Below, in pieces: positions 18,971 through 28,149 of a DNA stretch of 33,807 nt. Origin of the DNA: Promethearchaeota archaeon (GTDB lineage: Archaea; Asgardarchaeota; Lokiarchaeia; Sigyniarchaeales; SOKP01). Position 1 is the stretch's first letter; each line of letters starts with the position of its first letter. The translations under genes were made by a program, and so were the position numbers. The notes under the pieces were generated by a model. It was not told the DNA's origin, did not search any database, and worked only from the letters and a program-made list of their open reading frames with translations. The stretch is taken from positions 1-33,807 of the forward strand of contig JAEOSD010000010.1 of assembly GCA_016840545.1 (NCBI GenBank). Reading direction: 5' to 3'.

Positions 18971-20368
18971 TTAAAAATATTTCATTAATTCCTTCTTCTG
19001 CTCCATTGCTTCTTGAATCTCTTGACCTATTACAGGCCCTTGAATTTTACTCACACCTATTAAAATGTTATTTGTGCCATAATCTGCAACCATGTCATTA
19101 GCATGACCTAAAACAATGCAATTTGCGGAGGCTCCGCCTAACCAAATAGGGGCTATTCCCGGAACGAACCCCCACATACCGTTATAATCTGCAACTTCCC
19201 ATCCTTGGAAATTATTGCCAATGATCATTATTCCATCCGTAGGCTCGTACACTCCAACGGCCATCCCAAAAGGACCTGTTCCTTTTATTTTATTATTAGC
19301 TATTAAAACACTCTTACCACCATCAATCCATAACCCAGGCCCATAAAATGAATCTTCACTGTAAAGTTCATTATGAGTTACCACATAGTTTTGCTCTAAG
19401 AAAGTATAGTCATATATTTCGACGGCAGCAGTCCAGCCATCTACTGGATTAGTAGCCTTATTATGCTCGATTAGATAATTATTTGAATAAGTAAATGGCG
19501 TTCCATAGGTTCCAATAATTCCGCTGTTTATCCCGATGTTACGAGAAATTTTAGCATTAGTATATTGACAATTGACAATTGTTGTGCCCCTAATTAAAGA
19601 ATTTTCAAAAGTATTGTAAGAAATATCAATAATCGAATTCGTTAAACCGTATATTGCAATGGGTTGGAAACTATTTGCTATGTAGCAATCACTAATAGAA
19701 ATATCGCCTGATATTGCATGTGGTGTCCACAATGTTATAGGTTCAAGAATATTTGGCACAGATTGTCCCCAAGAATTGATATAGTATTCTCCTAAAATTT
19801 CAATTCCATCTAATTTTACATTATAAAAATATTCTCCCAAATATTGTTCAATACCTATAATAGAGTAAAAAGATTCGTCCATATTGTAAGCCCAAGGCCA
19901 AGAATCCCATAACTCCGTTTTACCAATAGCCTTAAATGTGATATCTGCAACTTCAAGCTTTGCTGGAACCTCTGGATTAGTTCCAATACTTTCCAAGTGA
20001 AAAACAAAAAAATCTGGATAGGGGTCTGCGGGGAATGGATCGCTGTCAGAATGCTCATTTACAACGATTGTCTTACCTTTTCCTTGACCTTTAAAAATTC
20101 CGTCAAAATCAGTTATATAGATTGTATTTTTGATATAAAAGATCCCTTCTCCTAGAATGATACTACTTCCTGATCCTGCGGAAGATGCGGCATCAAAAGC
20201 ATTTTGGATAGCTATTGTATCAGTATCCCCTGTAATATCCCAAGAGGGATCCACATATATAACTTCTGAATCTGCTCTGGTCGTGCCAATAGCAAAAATA
20301 AAAAATCCCATAATCATTGCTAATGCTAAAATTGCGACTAATGGTTTCGATTTTGTTTTTATTTTCAT
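18971..20368 (-). CDS. Secreted right-handed parallel beta-helix protein
   Basis: Signal peptide MKIKTKSKPLVAILALAMIMGFFIFAIGTTRA; AIQNAFDAASSAGSGSSIILGEGIFYI and APIWLGGASANCIVLG shared with 16542..17891. Confidence 0.8.
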   Translation of the reverse strand: MKIKTKSKPLVAILALAMIMGFFIFAIGTTRADSEVIYVDPSWDITGDTDTIAIQNAFDAASSAGSGSSIILGEGIFYIKNTIYITDFDGIFKGQGKGKTIVVNEHSDSDPFPADPYPDFFVFHLESIGTNPEVPAKLEVADITFKAIGKTELWDSWPWAYNMDESFYSIIGIEQYLGEYFYNVKLDGIEILGEYYINSWGQSVPNILEPITLWTPHAISGDISISDCYIANSFQPIAIYGLTNSIIDISYNTFENSLIRGTTIVNCQYTNAKISRNIGINSGIIGTYGTPFTYSNNYLIEHNKATNPVDGWTAAVEIYDYTFLEQNYVVTHNELYSEDSFYGPGLWIDGGKSVLIANNKIKGTGPFGMAVGVYEPTDGIMIIGNNFQGWEVADYNGMWGFVPGIAPIWLGGASANCIVLGHANDMVADYGTNNILIGVSKIQGPVIGQEIQEAMEQKKELMKYF

Positions 20369-20433
20369 TTTTTTACTCCAAATATTTTTTTATTTTCAAT
20401 TTTACATTTTATAATAGAATGAAAAAATAATTA

Positions 20434-20507
20434 TATAGAATGGAGGATAATTGGTTTAGGTGTGGTCATTCGAGAAGCCACTTTGCTAAACTTCCTCCAT
20501 TTCTATA
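20434..20507 (-). repeat. Hairpin element copy C (longest stem)
   Basis: TATAGAATGGAGGA...TCCTCCATTTCTATA outer stem with one bulge, inner GTTTAG/CTAAAC and GTGG/CCAC. Confidence 0.85.
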
Positions 20508-20574
20508 GGTTTGATTTAAGATTTCAACCATCCTGAATAGTCTCCTTATATTGGAATTTAAATTATTTCTGCGT

Positions 20575-21306
20575 CTAATGAAGAATTATGTTATCTATTA
20601 ATGTTATTCCATTTAAACCATAAAGGTTATAATTTGGATTCGACCCGGAATAATCTTCGCCTACTATAACCAAATAGTGGATTGTATGCATTTTTGCTGT
20701 CTCTCCTACTTCCCAAGAGTCATATGGATTTACAAACTCCCCTGATCCACTACCACATATTAAAACTGATTCTAAGGTGAAAGTTACCCAAACATACCAC
20801 CACCATGGCATATATTTAATGTTTCCATCTTCATCAAAATCATCAGGTCCAAGGGTATCTAAATCAATTGTGAATCTTAACTGATATATATAATCCATAA
20901 CTCCAAAAAGTACTGGTGTACCTGCAGGAATAGGTCCGGCGGGAATAAAAACATAAAATGGAGCATCTTTCATACGCAAATTAACGGAAACCAGAACTTT
21001 ATTATCTTTTAGTATTCTCTCCGCTACAAATCCATCATAATCACAGTCCAATGGTGGCTTGTAATACCCCCATGGAACATAAGATGGATCAATTAAATGA
21101 GGTTGTATTGCTAGATTTCTCTCAAAATCCACCATATAACCCACTGGTTGATCATCCACAAGATTATTAGCGATTAGCCAATCCTCTATTGGTCTAATTT
21201 TTATTTTTCCTTTTCCTCTATGTGCCACAGCTGCTGGAATGAAACTAAAAATGACTGTTATTACTATTACTAATAATGCTATTCTTTTTATTTTCAATTT
21301 TTCCAT
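20575..21306 (-). CDS. Secreted protein of unknown function
   Basis: Signal peptide MEKLKIKRIALLVIVITVIFSFIPAAVA; no recognised family. Confidence 0.7.
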   Translation of the reverse strand: MEKLKIKRIALLVIVITVIFSFIPAAVAHRGKGKIKIRPIEDWLIANNLVDDQPVGYMVDFERNLAIQPHLIDPSYVPWGYYKPPLDCDYDGFVAERILKDNKVLVSVNLRMKDAPFYVFIPAGPIPAGTPVLFGVMDYIYQLRFTIDLDTLGPDDFDEDGNIKYMPWWWYVWVTFTLESVLICGSGSGEFVNPYDSWEVGETAKMHTIHYLVIVGEDYSGSNPNYNLYGLNGITLIDNIILH

Positions 21307-21345
21307 TTTTTTTTCACTCTTTTTTTTTAATTAAATTATGATATT

Positions 21346-21382
21346 GAGCAATCCCAATAATATGGTAAAAATGAGACGGCTC
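21346..21382. promoter_or_regulatory. Operator-like imperfect palindrome upstream of regulator 2
   Basis: GAGCAATCCCAATAATATGGTAAAAATGAGACGGCTC aligns without gaps to 24457-24493. Confidence 0.55.
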
Positions 21383-21398
21383 ATCATCATTAATATAT

Positions 21399-21418
21399 GG
21401 GAAAGATTTATATTTAAA
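21399..21418 (+). promoter_or_regulatory. BRE/TATA promoter of regulator 2
   Basis: GGGAAAGATTTATATTTAAA, identical at 24511-24529 region. Confidence 0.65.
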
Positions 21419-21552
21419 TATTGTGATCATCTTTATAGAGAAAAAAAAACAAAGTTTTATTTAAAGTATGAAAAAGACTGTTTTACCTATTAATTTTAAA
21501 AAATAATTGTTCTATATTAAAAAATTACAATTCAACGGGATATTAGATTAAA

Positions 21553-22317
21553 ATGAGTAAAGATAATAACGACAAAAATAAATTAAATTTAAAAAATATA
21601 ACTACTAAGCAGGAAATGTATAAAGACGTAATTCTGGAAGAAGACTGGCTAAATTTAATCGACAAGCATGAATTACGCTATGAAATTTGGGCGATTCTCA
21701 AATTATATAATGAACTGAATGTTACAGAAATTTCCCATTTAGTAAAACAAAGCAAATCTACCGTGTCAAGAGTATTAATAGGGATGAAAAAGGATGGATT
21801 GATTATATCAAGAAGAGGTGTAACCAAAGAAGGTGAAGGAGAAAAAATCCCGCCAAAATACTATCGTATAAACGAAGAATTTAAAGCAAAATTTGAAGGT
21901 GAAATAGGTGAACTTGAAATTCCTACTGATCCTCAAAAACTTCGTGAATTTTTCATTTCAGAGATTATGAATTTCAGAAATGCTATTTACAATATTCATA
22001 AATTACTTGATTTTATGGATCCTTTATTAAACATTTTTGAAGATCAATTAGAGGATATAAATAGAGCAAAAAGTATTTATAGCACATATCTTTCTGGCAA
22101 AAATGAACCATGGTTTAATCTACTGTATTTTGATCATGAACGATATGAACAGTTTTTAGATATACGGTTAGAATATTTGCTAAAATTAGAAAAACTTGCT
22201 AGGGAGCAAGAATTAAACCCTAAAAATGCCTTTGTCTATTTAGATGCCTCATTACCGCTAAAAGCGATAATTGAACTGAAAAAAAACAAACTTTTAAAAT
22301 CAAAAAAAAGTTTATAA
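21553..22317 (+). CDS. Winged-HTH regulator, full-length paralogue
   Basis: LRYEIWAILKLYNELNVTEISHLVKQSKSTVSRVLIGMKKDGLIISRR plus conserved C-terminal domain. Confidence 0.85.
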   Translation: MSKDNNDKNKLNLKNITTKQEMYKDVILEEDWLNLIDKHELRYEIWAILKLYNELNVTEISHLVKQSKSTVSRVLIGMKKDGLIISRRGVTKEGEGEKIPPKYYRINEEFKAKFEGEIGELEIPTDPQKLREFFISEIMNFRNAIYNIHKLLDFMDPLLNIFEDQLEDINRAKSIYSTYLSGKNEPWFNLLYFDHERYEQFLDIRLEYLLKLEKLAREQELNPKNAFVYLDASLPLKAIIELKKNKLLKSKKSL

Positions 22318-22414
22318 AAAGATTTTTTACACATAAATATACTTCTAAAGAAATGATGAGATTTTGATTTTAAAAAAAATCATCCTAACTAAAAATTGAT
22401 TAAAAAAAAGATAT

Positions 22415-24391
22415 TTAATTATTTTTAATTATTTTTTTTTTGCGTTTTTTTTCAGGTTTTCCTTCATCTTCATTTTTACCTAGCTTTCGCTTAATAAGCC
22501 AGAACGCAAGTCCAACTACGCCTGATACAGAAGCGGTAATTATAGTATTCCTAATAATTTTCTCTGTCTCGCGCTGTTCAGCTTGTGTATCTTTTTGTAA
22601 CACCACTTGTTCAGAATCTAAGTGTCCCAAAGTATCAGTTACATAAAATTTAATTGTTACTTCTCCATCTGGAAGAGCTTTCCATGCCGATGGGTCGATT
22701 ACACCCGCATTACTGTAAAAATAATGACTTGGTCCATCATTTAAGGTGTACCATCTTTGGGCGATGTGTGGTTCATCTATATCGAGGTCATATGCTGGCG
22801 CACTATCCCAAACTTCATTGGTTGATGGACTTTGGATTGTTATTCTAGGATTAGTATCATCTGTTGTGAAGGTGAACGATTTACTGTCTGAAATGTATGG
22901 CGTAGTAGTTGTAGCAGACACATGAAGGATATGATCTTTATCCTCAGAAGGAAGCTTAATGATAGTTGATTCAGACCATGGTTCGTTAGGATCACTATCC
23001 CAATGATAAAGTACGCTCTCAAGCAATACAAATTCACTTTTCAGGTCAACATTTATTATAGTATCGCTTTCAAGCACTGAATACTCTGATGGTGAAATGA
23101 GATGAAAATCTAACTGTTCTGGATTTGCATCCCATTTTATTAAAGCATAGCGACTATTTATGTGTCCACAAGTATAGACATAGTTGGAGTCACCCTTTAT
23201 ATTGGTTCCATATGCATTACCTGTAATAGCAGGTGGAAATACTGGTCCCCAAGTGGAATTCCACACCTGATTTCCATAATTATCCCATTTCACGAGTAAT
23301 AGGTCACTATCAGAATCAGCATAAGAGTCGGTATAACCAGTCGTGTAGAGATAATTACCATATCCCCATAGCGACCATGCACTATCATCGAGTGCTCCCC
23401 CCCAAGTTTGATTCCAAACTTCTTTCACAGTACCACCTTCTTCCTGCCATTTCACAAGGAGTAGATCTTTACCTCCATTTCCATCACTTTTCGTAAATCC
23501 ACTTGTATAGATACTATTTCCGTCCAACCATATTTCCTGTCCTCCGTCATCATCATCTCCAGCCCATACTGTCTCCCATTTCCAACCTCTATCTTGAAAT
23601 GGACCAGCAAAAACATACTTTTTCAAAAATAAATCACTGTTTCCACTTCCTCTTCCAGTTATTCCACAGAGGTAGACTGCTCCTCCTGTGAATTGACCAA
23701 GATAGTATCCTGCCATTGAATAGTAGATATCATCGTGTAGTCCTCCAAAAGTAGTATTCCCTAGAGCTTCTCCGGTTGTATCATCCCAAGTTACAAGTAC
23801 AGCATCTGCATCTCCCGTTGTGGTATGTCCACATGTATAAAGATATTGCCCTGCTGCGAAAACTGCAGATGGTGCATCATAACCTGGACCCCCCCAAGTA
23901 CCAACCCATAAACGATTACCATCTGTATCCCATTTAATTAGTACAAAATCGTACTGATCACCATCTTTGTTTGTAATTCCACAAGTGTAAATATATCCTC
24001 CATAACCCCATACGTTAGTACCCTGTTCTATAGTGTATTCGCCATCCCCAGCATACGCTTTGCTCCAGATGACATTGCCATTACTATCCCATTTCGTTAA
24101 GAGCAAATCCCATCCTGTCAGATGCATCATATCCAAGTTTTCATAACTCCCACATGTATACCAGAATGTTCCATCACCCCAAATAGCATTATAATAATCA
24201 TCCCATACTGACTGGCTTACTCTATACCAAACTATATTTGTTTGAGAACTCTTCAGTTTAGTAAAAGTGTCATTACTCAGCTCATTGTATCTTGAGGTAT
24301 ATAGTATAATTCGATTTGTATCAAAAGTAAGAAGTAATGGGAAAATTAGGAATAACATCAATACTAAAATACCAAAATTATTTTTTTTCAA
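22415..24391 (-). CDS. Secreted/anchored beta-propeller (SBBP-like repeat) protein with Ig-like region, C-terminal TM and basic tail
   Basis: About 7 repeats of (D)LLLVKWD..GN..WN.TWGG; C-terminal TIITASVSGVVGLAFWLIKRKLGKNEDEGKPEKKRKKK. Confidence 0.82.
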   Translation of the reverse strand: MKKNNFGILVLMLFLIFPLLLTFDTNRIILYTSRYNELSNDTFTKLKSSQTNIVWYRVSQSVWDDYYNAIWGDGTFWYTCGSYENLDMMHLTGWDLLLTKWDSNGNVIWSKAYAGDGEYTIEQGTNVWGYGGYIYTCGITNKDGDQYDFVLIKWDTDGNRLWVGTWGGPGYDAPSAVFAAGQYLYTCGHTTTGDADAVLVTWDDTTGEALGNTTFGGLHDDIYYSMAGYYLGQFTGGAVYLCGITGRGSGNSDLFLKKYVFAGPFQDRGWKWETVWAGDDDDGGQEIWLDGNSIYTSGFTKSDGNGGKDLLLVKWQEEGGTVKEVWNQTWGGALDDSAWSLWGYGNYLYTTGYTDSYADSDSDLLLVKWDNYGNQVWNSTWGPVFPPAITGNAYGTNIKGDSNYVYTCGHINSRYALIKWDANPEQLDFHLISPSEYSVLESDTIINVDLKSEFVLLESVLYHWDSDPNEPWSESTIIKLPSEDKDHILHVSATTTTPYISDSKSFTFTTDDTNPRITIQSPSTNEVWDSAPAYDLDIDEPHIAQRWYTLNDGPSHYFYSNAGVIDPSAWKALPDGEVTIKFYVTDTLGHLDSEQVVLQKDTQAEQRETEKIIRNTIITASVSGVVGLAFWLIKRKLGKNEDEGKPEKKRKKKIIKNN

Positions 24392-24456
24392 TTGTTTTCG
24401 CCTACTTAATATCGTTTAATGATTTTTTTTATATCATTTTTTAAAATTAAATTTTA

Positions 24457-24493
24457 GGGCTGTCCCATTGAGATGGTCTATATGGGACGGCTC
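24457..24493. promoter_or_regulatory. Operator-like palindrome upstream of truncated regulator 3
   Basis: GTCCCAT (24462-24468) N13 ATGGGAC (24482-24488); same 27-bp geometry as 17941-17967. Confidence 0.65.
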
Positions 24494-24509
24494 ATTATCA
24501 CTAATATAT

Positions 24510-24529
24510 GGGAAAGATTTATATTTAAA
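24510..24529 (+). promoter_or_regulatory. BRE/TATA promoter of regulator 3
   Basis: GGGAAAGATTTATATTTAAA duplicated from regulator 2 upstream region. Confidence 0.65.
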
Positions 24530-24662
24530 GGTTGTGATCATTTTTTTAGAAAAGAAAAGTTAAAATTTCACTTTAAGAACTAAAGTACCGTTTTACTTAT
24601 TAATTTTAAAAAGTAATTGTTCTATATTAAAAAGTAACAATCCTACGAGATGTTGGATTGAA

Positions 24663-25010
24663 ATGAGTAAAGATAATAACGATAGTAATAAACTAAATTT
24701 AAAAAATATAACTATTAAGCAGGAAACGCCTAAAGACATAATTTTGGAGGAAAATTGGTCCAAATTGATGGATAAACATGAACTACGCTATGAACTTTGG
24801 TCAATTCTCAAACTATTTAATGAATTGAATGTTACAGAAATTTCCCATTTAGTAAAACAAAGCAAATCCACCGTGTCAAGAGTATTAATAGGGATGGAAA
24901 ATGATAGATTGCTAATATCAAGGAGAGGAAGAAAGAAACCGGAAGACGGAGAGAAAATTCCACCTAAATACTATCGTATAAACGTAGATTTATTTCCTGG
25001 GAACAAATAA
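24663..25010 (+). CDS. C-terminally truncated winged-HTH regulator paralogue
   Basis: Aligns to first about 107 aa of 21553..22317 (MSKDNND.NKLNLKNIT..KYYRIN) then ends VDLFPGNK. Confidence 0.75.
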   Translation: MSKDNNDSNKLNLKNITIKQETPKDIILEENWSKLMDKHELRYELWSILKLFNELNVTEISHLVKQSKSTVSRVLIGMENDRLLISRRGRKKPEDGEKIPPKYYRINVDLFPGNK

Positions 25011-25224
25011 ATACTATTTTATTCTCAAAGAAGGAAAATATCATACTCATTTCTACGTTCTCCGAAATGTTGAGATATTAAGCTGAGAGAAATGGACTTC
25101 TCTAGAATTAGAGAAAATAATATTAAATATGAAAAGCACTTAAATTTATGTTAACAAGTTTGTAAATATGAAATTCAAAGTAAAATAAACAAAAATTAAA
25201 TATGACATAAAAAAACTTAAACCT

Positions 25225-26766
25225 ATGTTAAATTCAAAGGCCAAGGAATTAACACTGGCAAAAAAACTAATGAAGGAAGGAAAATTGGAAGAAGTTTTTC
25301 AATTAATAAACGAATTTGGGAAAGAGAAAGCTCTCTCACGTGAAGAACAAATCTATTATTATTTACTTAAGAGTTCTCTATCGCTGTACTTATTTCAAGA
25401 CCAAGGTATTCTCAAGTACGCTGAAAAGGCTTATCAAGAAAGCCAAAATCTTGGGATTTCCCTTCAATTACTTGATGTATATGTTCAGATGGCCATGGGT
25501 CTAATATATCGGTTTAAATCAGAAGAAACTCTTGAATTACTAGGAAAGGCTGAAGACCTGTTCAAGATGCTCACTGAAGAACCACCAACAGAGCTTTTAG
25601 AAAGAAAAGCTTCTATCGCTTTTATTAAAGCCTGGCTTTACTCTGACCAAAACGAAAAAGATAAAGCTTTAGAATGGGCTCAACAAGGGCTTAAAATACG
25701 AGAAGAAATCGATCTTAAAGCTGGTATTGGAATCTCTTTATACCAAATTGCATGGATATATTTTAAGAGCGACAATGAACTTGCTTTGAAATATGCAGAT
25801 CGATGCATAGAATTTTGCGAAAAAATTAATTATAAGAATTTGATTCAAAAGTGTAATATGTTAAAAGGGTTGCTTTACTTATGGAAAGGCGAGTTAGCTT
25901 ATGCTTTAAAATACTTTAATCTTAGTAAGAAACTACTAGAAGAATTGCCCAGAGTAAATAAAGATTCATTCAGCGCAGCACAATTGTTCCATCTTATCGG
26001 AAGTGTTTATCGGGACAAAAATGAGTTAGATATAGCCAAGGAATATTTCGAAAGAGCTTTAGTAATTAAAGAAAAGGTTGGTGCTTATTTTCCTAAAGTA
26101 ATGACTCTTGACGAATTGATATCTTTATCACTTTATAAGAGTGATCTTAAGGAGGCGGAGAGATATTTAAAAGAAATGAAGCGAATCAGCGACCAAGAAA
26201 ATAATAAATTTCTAAATTTATGTTATCGCGTAAATATGGCTAGACTACTAAAATTGAGCCCACTTATTAGTAGTCGAGAGAAAGCTGAAGAGATACTAAA
26301 AGAATCTTTACATGATAAGGTGGCTGATAGCGAAGCAAAAGTAATAACTCTGCTTAACTTAAGTGATTTACTCTTAGCTAAGCTAGGTAAGACCAATGAT
26401 CTTAAAATACTCGACGAAATAGAACTATATACAACTCAAATACATGATATTGCTAAGAACCAAAACTCCTACTCATTTCTTGCCGAAACATTCTTGCTGA
26501 AAGCTAAATTGGAGTTATTGACATTAAATTTGAAACAGTGTCAACGATTTTTAGACAAAGCTCAAGATATAGCCGAAACATATGGTCTGGACCTATTACT
26601 TAGGAGAATTATAATAGAGCAGGATGATTTGGTTAAACAAACTGATAATTGGGAAACACTAAAGAGAACCAAGTCTAACATAGCTGAACTCATAAATCTG
26701 GCTCACATTGAAGAGCAATTAAACCATATGCTTAGGAAGCGCTTTCTTTTAAAAAATGCTGTTTAA
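25225..26766 (+). CDS. TPR repeat protein (paralogue of 14760..16298)
   Basis: Collinear similarity: AYQESQNLG / VYQESKRMG; LLERKASIAFIKAWLYS / LMRRKASIAYLKGFFHS. Confidence 0.85.
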   Translation: MLNSKAKELTLAKKLMKEGKLEEVFQLINEFGKEKALSREEQIYYYLLKSSLSLYLFQDQGILKYAEKAYQESQNLGISLQLLDVYVQMAMGLIYRFKSEETLELLGKAEDLFKMLTEEPPTELLERKASIAFIKAWLYSDQNEKDKALEWAQQGLKIREEIDLKAGIGISLYQIAWIYFKSDNELALKYADRCIEFCEKINYKNLIQKCNMLKGLLYLWKGELAYALKYFNLSKKLLEELPRVNKDSFSAAQLFHLIGSVYRDKNELDIAKEYFERALVIKEKVGAYFPKVMTLDELISLSLYKSDLKEAERYLKEMKRISDQENNKFLNLCYRVNMARLLKLSPLISSREKAEEILKESLHDKVADSEAKVITLLNLSDLLLAKLGKTNDLKILDEIELYTTQIHDIAKNQNSYSFLAETFLLKAKLELLTLNLKQCQRFLDKAQDIAETYGLDLLLRRIIIEQDDLVKQTDNWETLKRTKSNIAELINLAHIEEQLNHMLRKRFLLKNAV

Positions 26767-26840
26767 GTATTAATTTTTAAATTCAAAATTTTTTTGAATT
26801 AACCTTTAATTCTTCTATTTATATAGTAAAATACTAAATT

Positions 26841-27440
26841 TTGAGTAAATTGAAACGAATAAATCGCGATTTTTTTAACAGACATACGGTAGAAGTTGCT
26901 AAAGAATTAATAGGTAAATATATAGTGAGAAAGACAAGAAAAGGAGACATCATAGGAAAAATAATTGAAGCGGAAGCTTATTTAGGTCCAGATGATAAGG
27001 GATGCCATAGTTATAATTATAAAAAAACAGAAAGAACCGAGCCAATGTATATGAAACCGGGAACGTTATATATTTACTTTATATATGGAATGTATTACTG
27101 CTTGAACGTAGTCACTGAACCAGAGGATATGCCCTGTGCGGTTCTAATAAGGCAACTATATCCAGTTAATGGAATTGAACTTATGAAAAAGAATAGAAAC
27201 GTTAAAATTGGGAAAAACTATAAAAACCTAGCTGATGGGCCTGCCAAATTATGTATGTCTTTAAATATTACAAAGGAAAAGTTTAATGGAAAAGATTCTT
27301 GTGCTCCTAATTCACAACTTTTTTTTACTTATGGTGAAAATGTTAACCCCAATGACATTACTTTAGGAAAACGAATTGGTATTGAATATGCGCAAGAAGA
27401 TAAGGATAAGCTTTTGAGATTTACATTAAAGAGTCCTTAG
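26841..27440 (+). CDS. DNA-3-methyladenine glycosylase (AAG/MPG family), TTG start
   Basis: AKELIGKYIVRK...IIEAEAYLGPDDKGCHSY...MYMKPGTLYIYFIYGMYYCLNVV. Confidence 0.93.
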   Translation: MSKLKRINRDFFNRHTVEVAKELIGKYIVRKTRKGDIIGKIIEAEAYLGPDDKGCHSYNYKKTERTEPMYMKPGTLYIYFIYGMYYCLNVVTEPEDMPCAVLIRQLYPVNGIELMKKNRNVKIGKNYKNLADGPAKLCMSLNITKEKFNGKDSCAPNSQLFFTYGENVNPNDITLGKRIGIEYAQEDKDKLLRFTLKSP

Positions 27441-27621
27441 ATTTTCATTACTTATTAGCTAAGAATTCACTTTCCTAAATTTGTAAATAATTAATTCTAA
27501 TATAGCCATAATACATTCATTTATCTTAGACAAAAAAGAATAAATTTAAATAACAAATCTAAGACTTTTCAAATAGATTATAAATAAGAATAATTATTCA
27601 AAAAATTATAGGTTATCATTA

Positions 27622-28068
27622 ATGGTAAAAGATGCTCTTAAATTCTTTCATGCATATATTAATGAGATGATTGATCTTGGGGGAAAGGATCTTCCGAAAT
27701 CAGTGTCAACAGCATTAGGCGCGAAATTAGCAAATATCTATAAAAGTAAAGGTATTACCGATTTAGAAACAGCTTTATATCAAATATATAAAGCTTTAGG
27801 TGCTAAAGTATCAATAAAAAAGATAGATGAGAATACTTATAATATAATTCTTAAGCATTCTAAGGGGTTTTGTCCCATAGGTGGCAAAAAGAATCCAAAT
27901 CTAGCAAGGACAATTCAAGAAAGCATATGTATTCCGTATACCAAAAGCTTTTTAGTTAATCTTCTCCCAAATTATATATTAGAATCAGAAATTAAAGAAT
28001 GTATTCTTGAAGAAAATAGGAATAGGCACTGTCATTATGTCTTAAAAGCTAAACCAAAATATAGCTAA
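27622..28068 (+). CDS. Conserved hypothetical Cys-containing protein (possible methanogen-output-domain-like)
   Basis: GFCPIGGKKNPNLARTIQESICIPYTKSFL...ECILEENRNRHCHYVLK; family assignment weak. Confidence 0.45.
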   Translation: MVKDALKFFHAYINEMIDLGGKDLPKSVSTALGAKLANIYKSKGITDLETALYQIYKALGAKVSIKKIDENTYNIILKHSKGFCPIGGKKNPNLARTIQESICIPYTKSFLVNLLPNYILESEIKECILEENRNRHCHYVLKAKPKYS

Positions 28069-28149
28069 ATTCTTTCTAGTTTAATTTTTTTTTTCATTTT
28101 TCAACAAATAATTTTTTATTTTATAACAAATTATTCCATATTGGACAAG

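Noticed and set aside
18898-19101. 67-aa plus ORF over hairpin copy B
   Set aside because: Runs antisense into the beta-helix gene; the sequence conservation here follows RNA pairing, not codons
16425-20507. Interpretation of the hairpin elements as tRNAs or MITEs
   Set aside because: No cloverleaf or acceptor stem; no target-site duplication visible; consistent 3' placement and T-runs favour an RNA element
22440-23691. Multiple plus-strand ORFs (22440, 22654, 23233, 23503) and the minus ORF 22840
   Set aside because: Shadow frames of the repetitive beta-propeller gene; His/Tyr/Ser-rich artefacts
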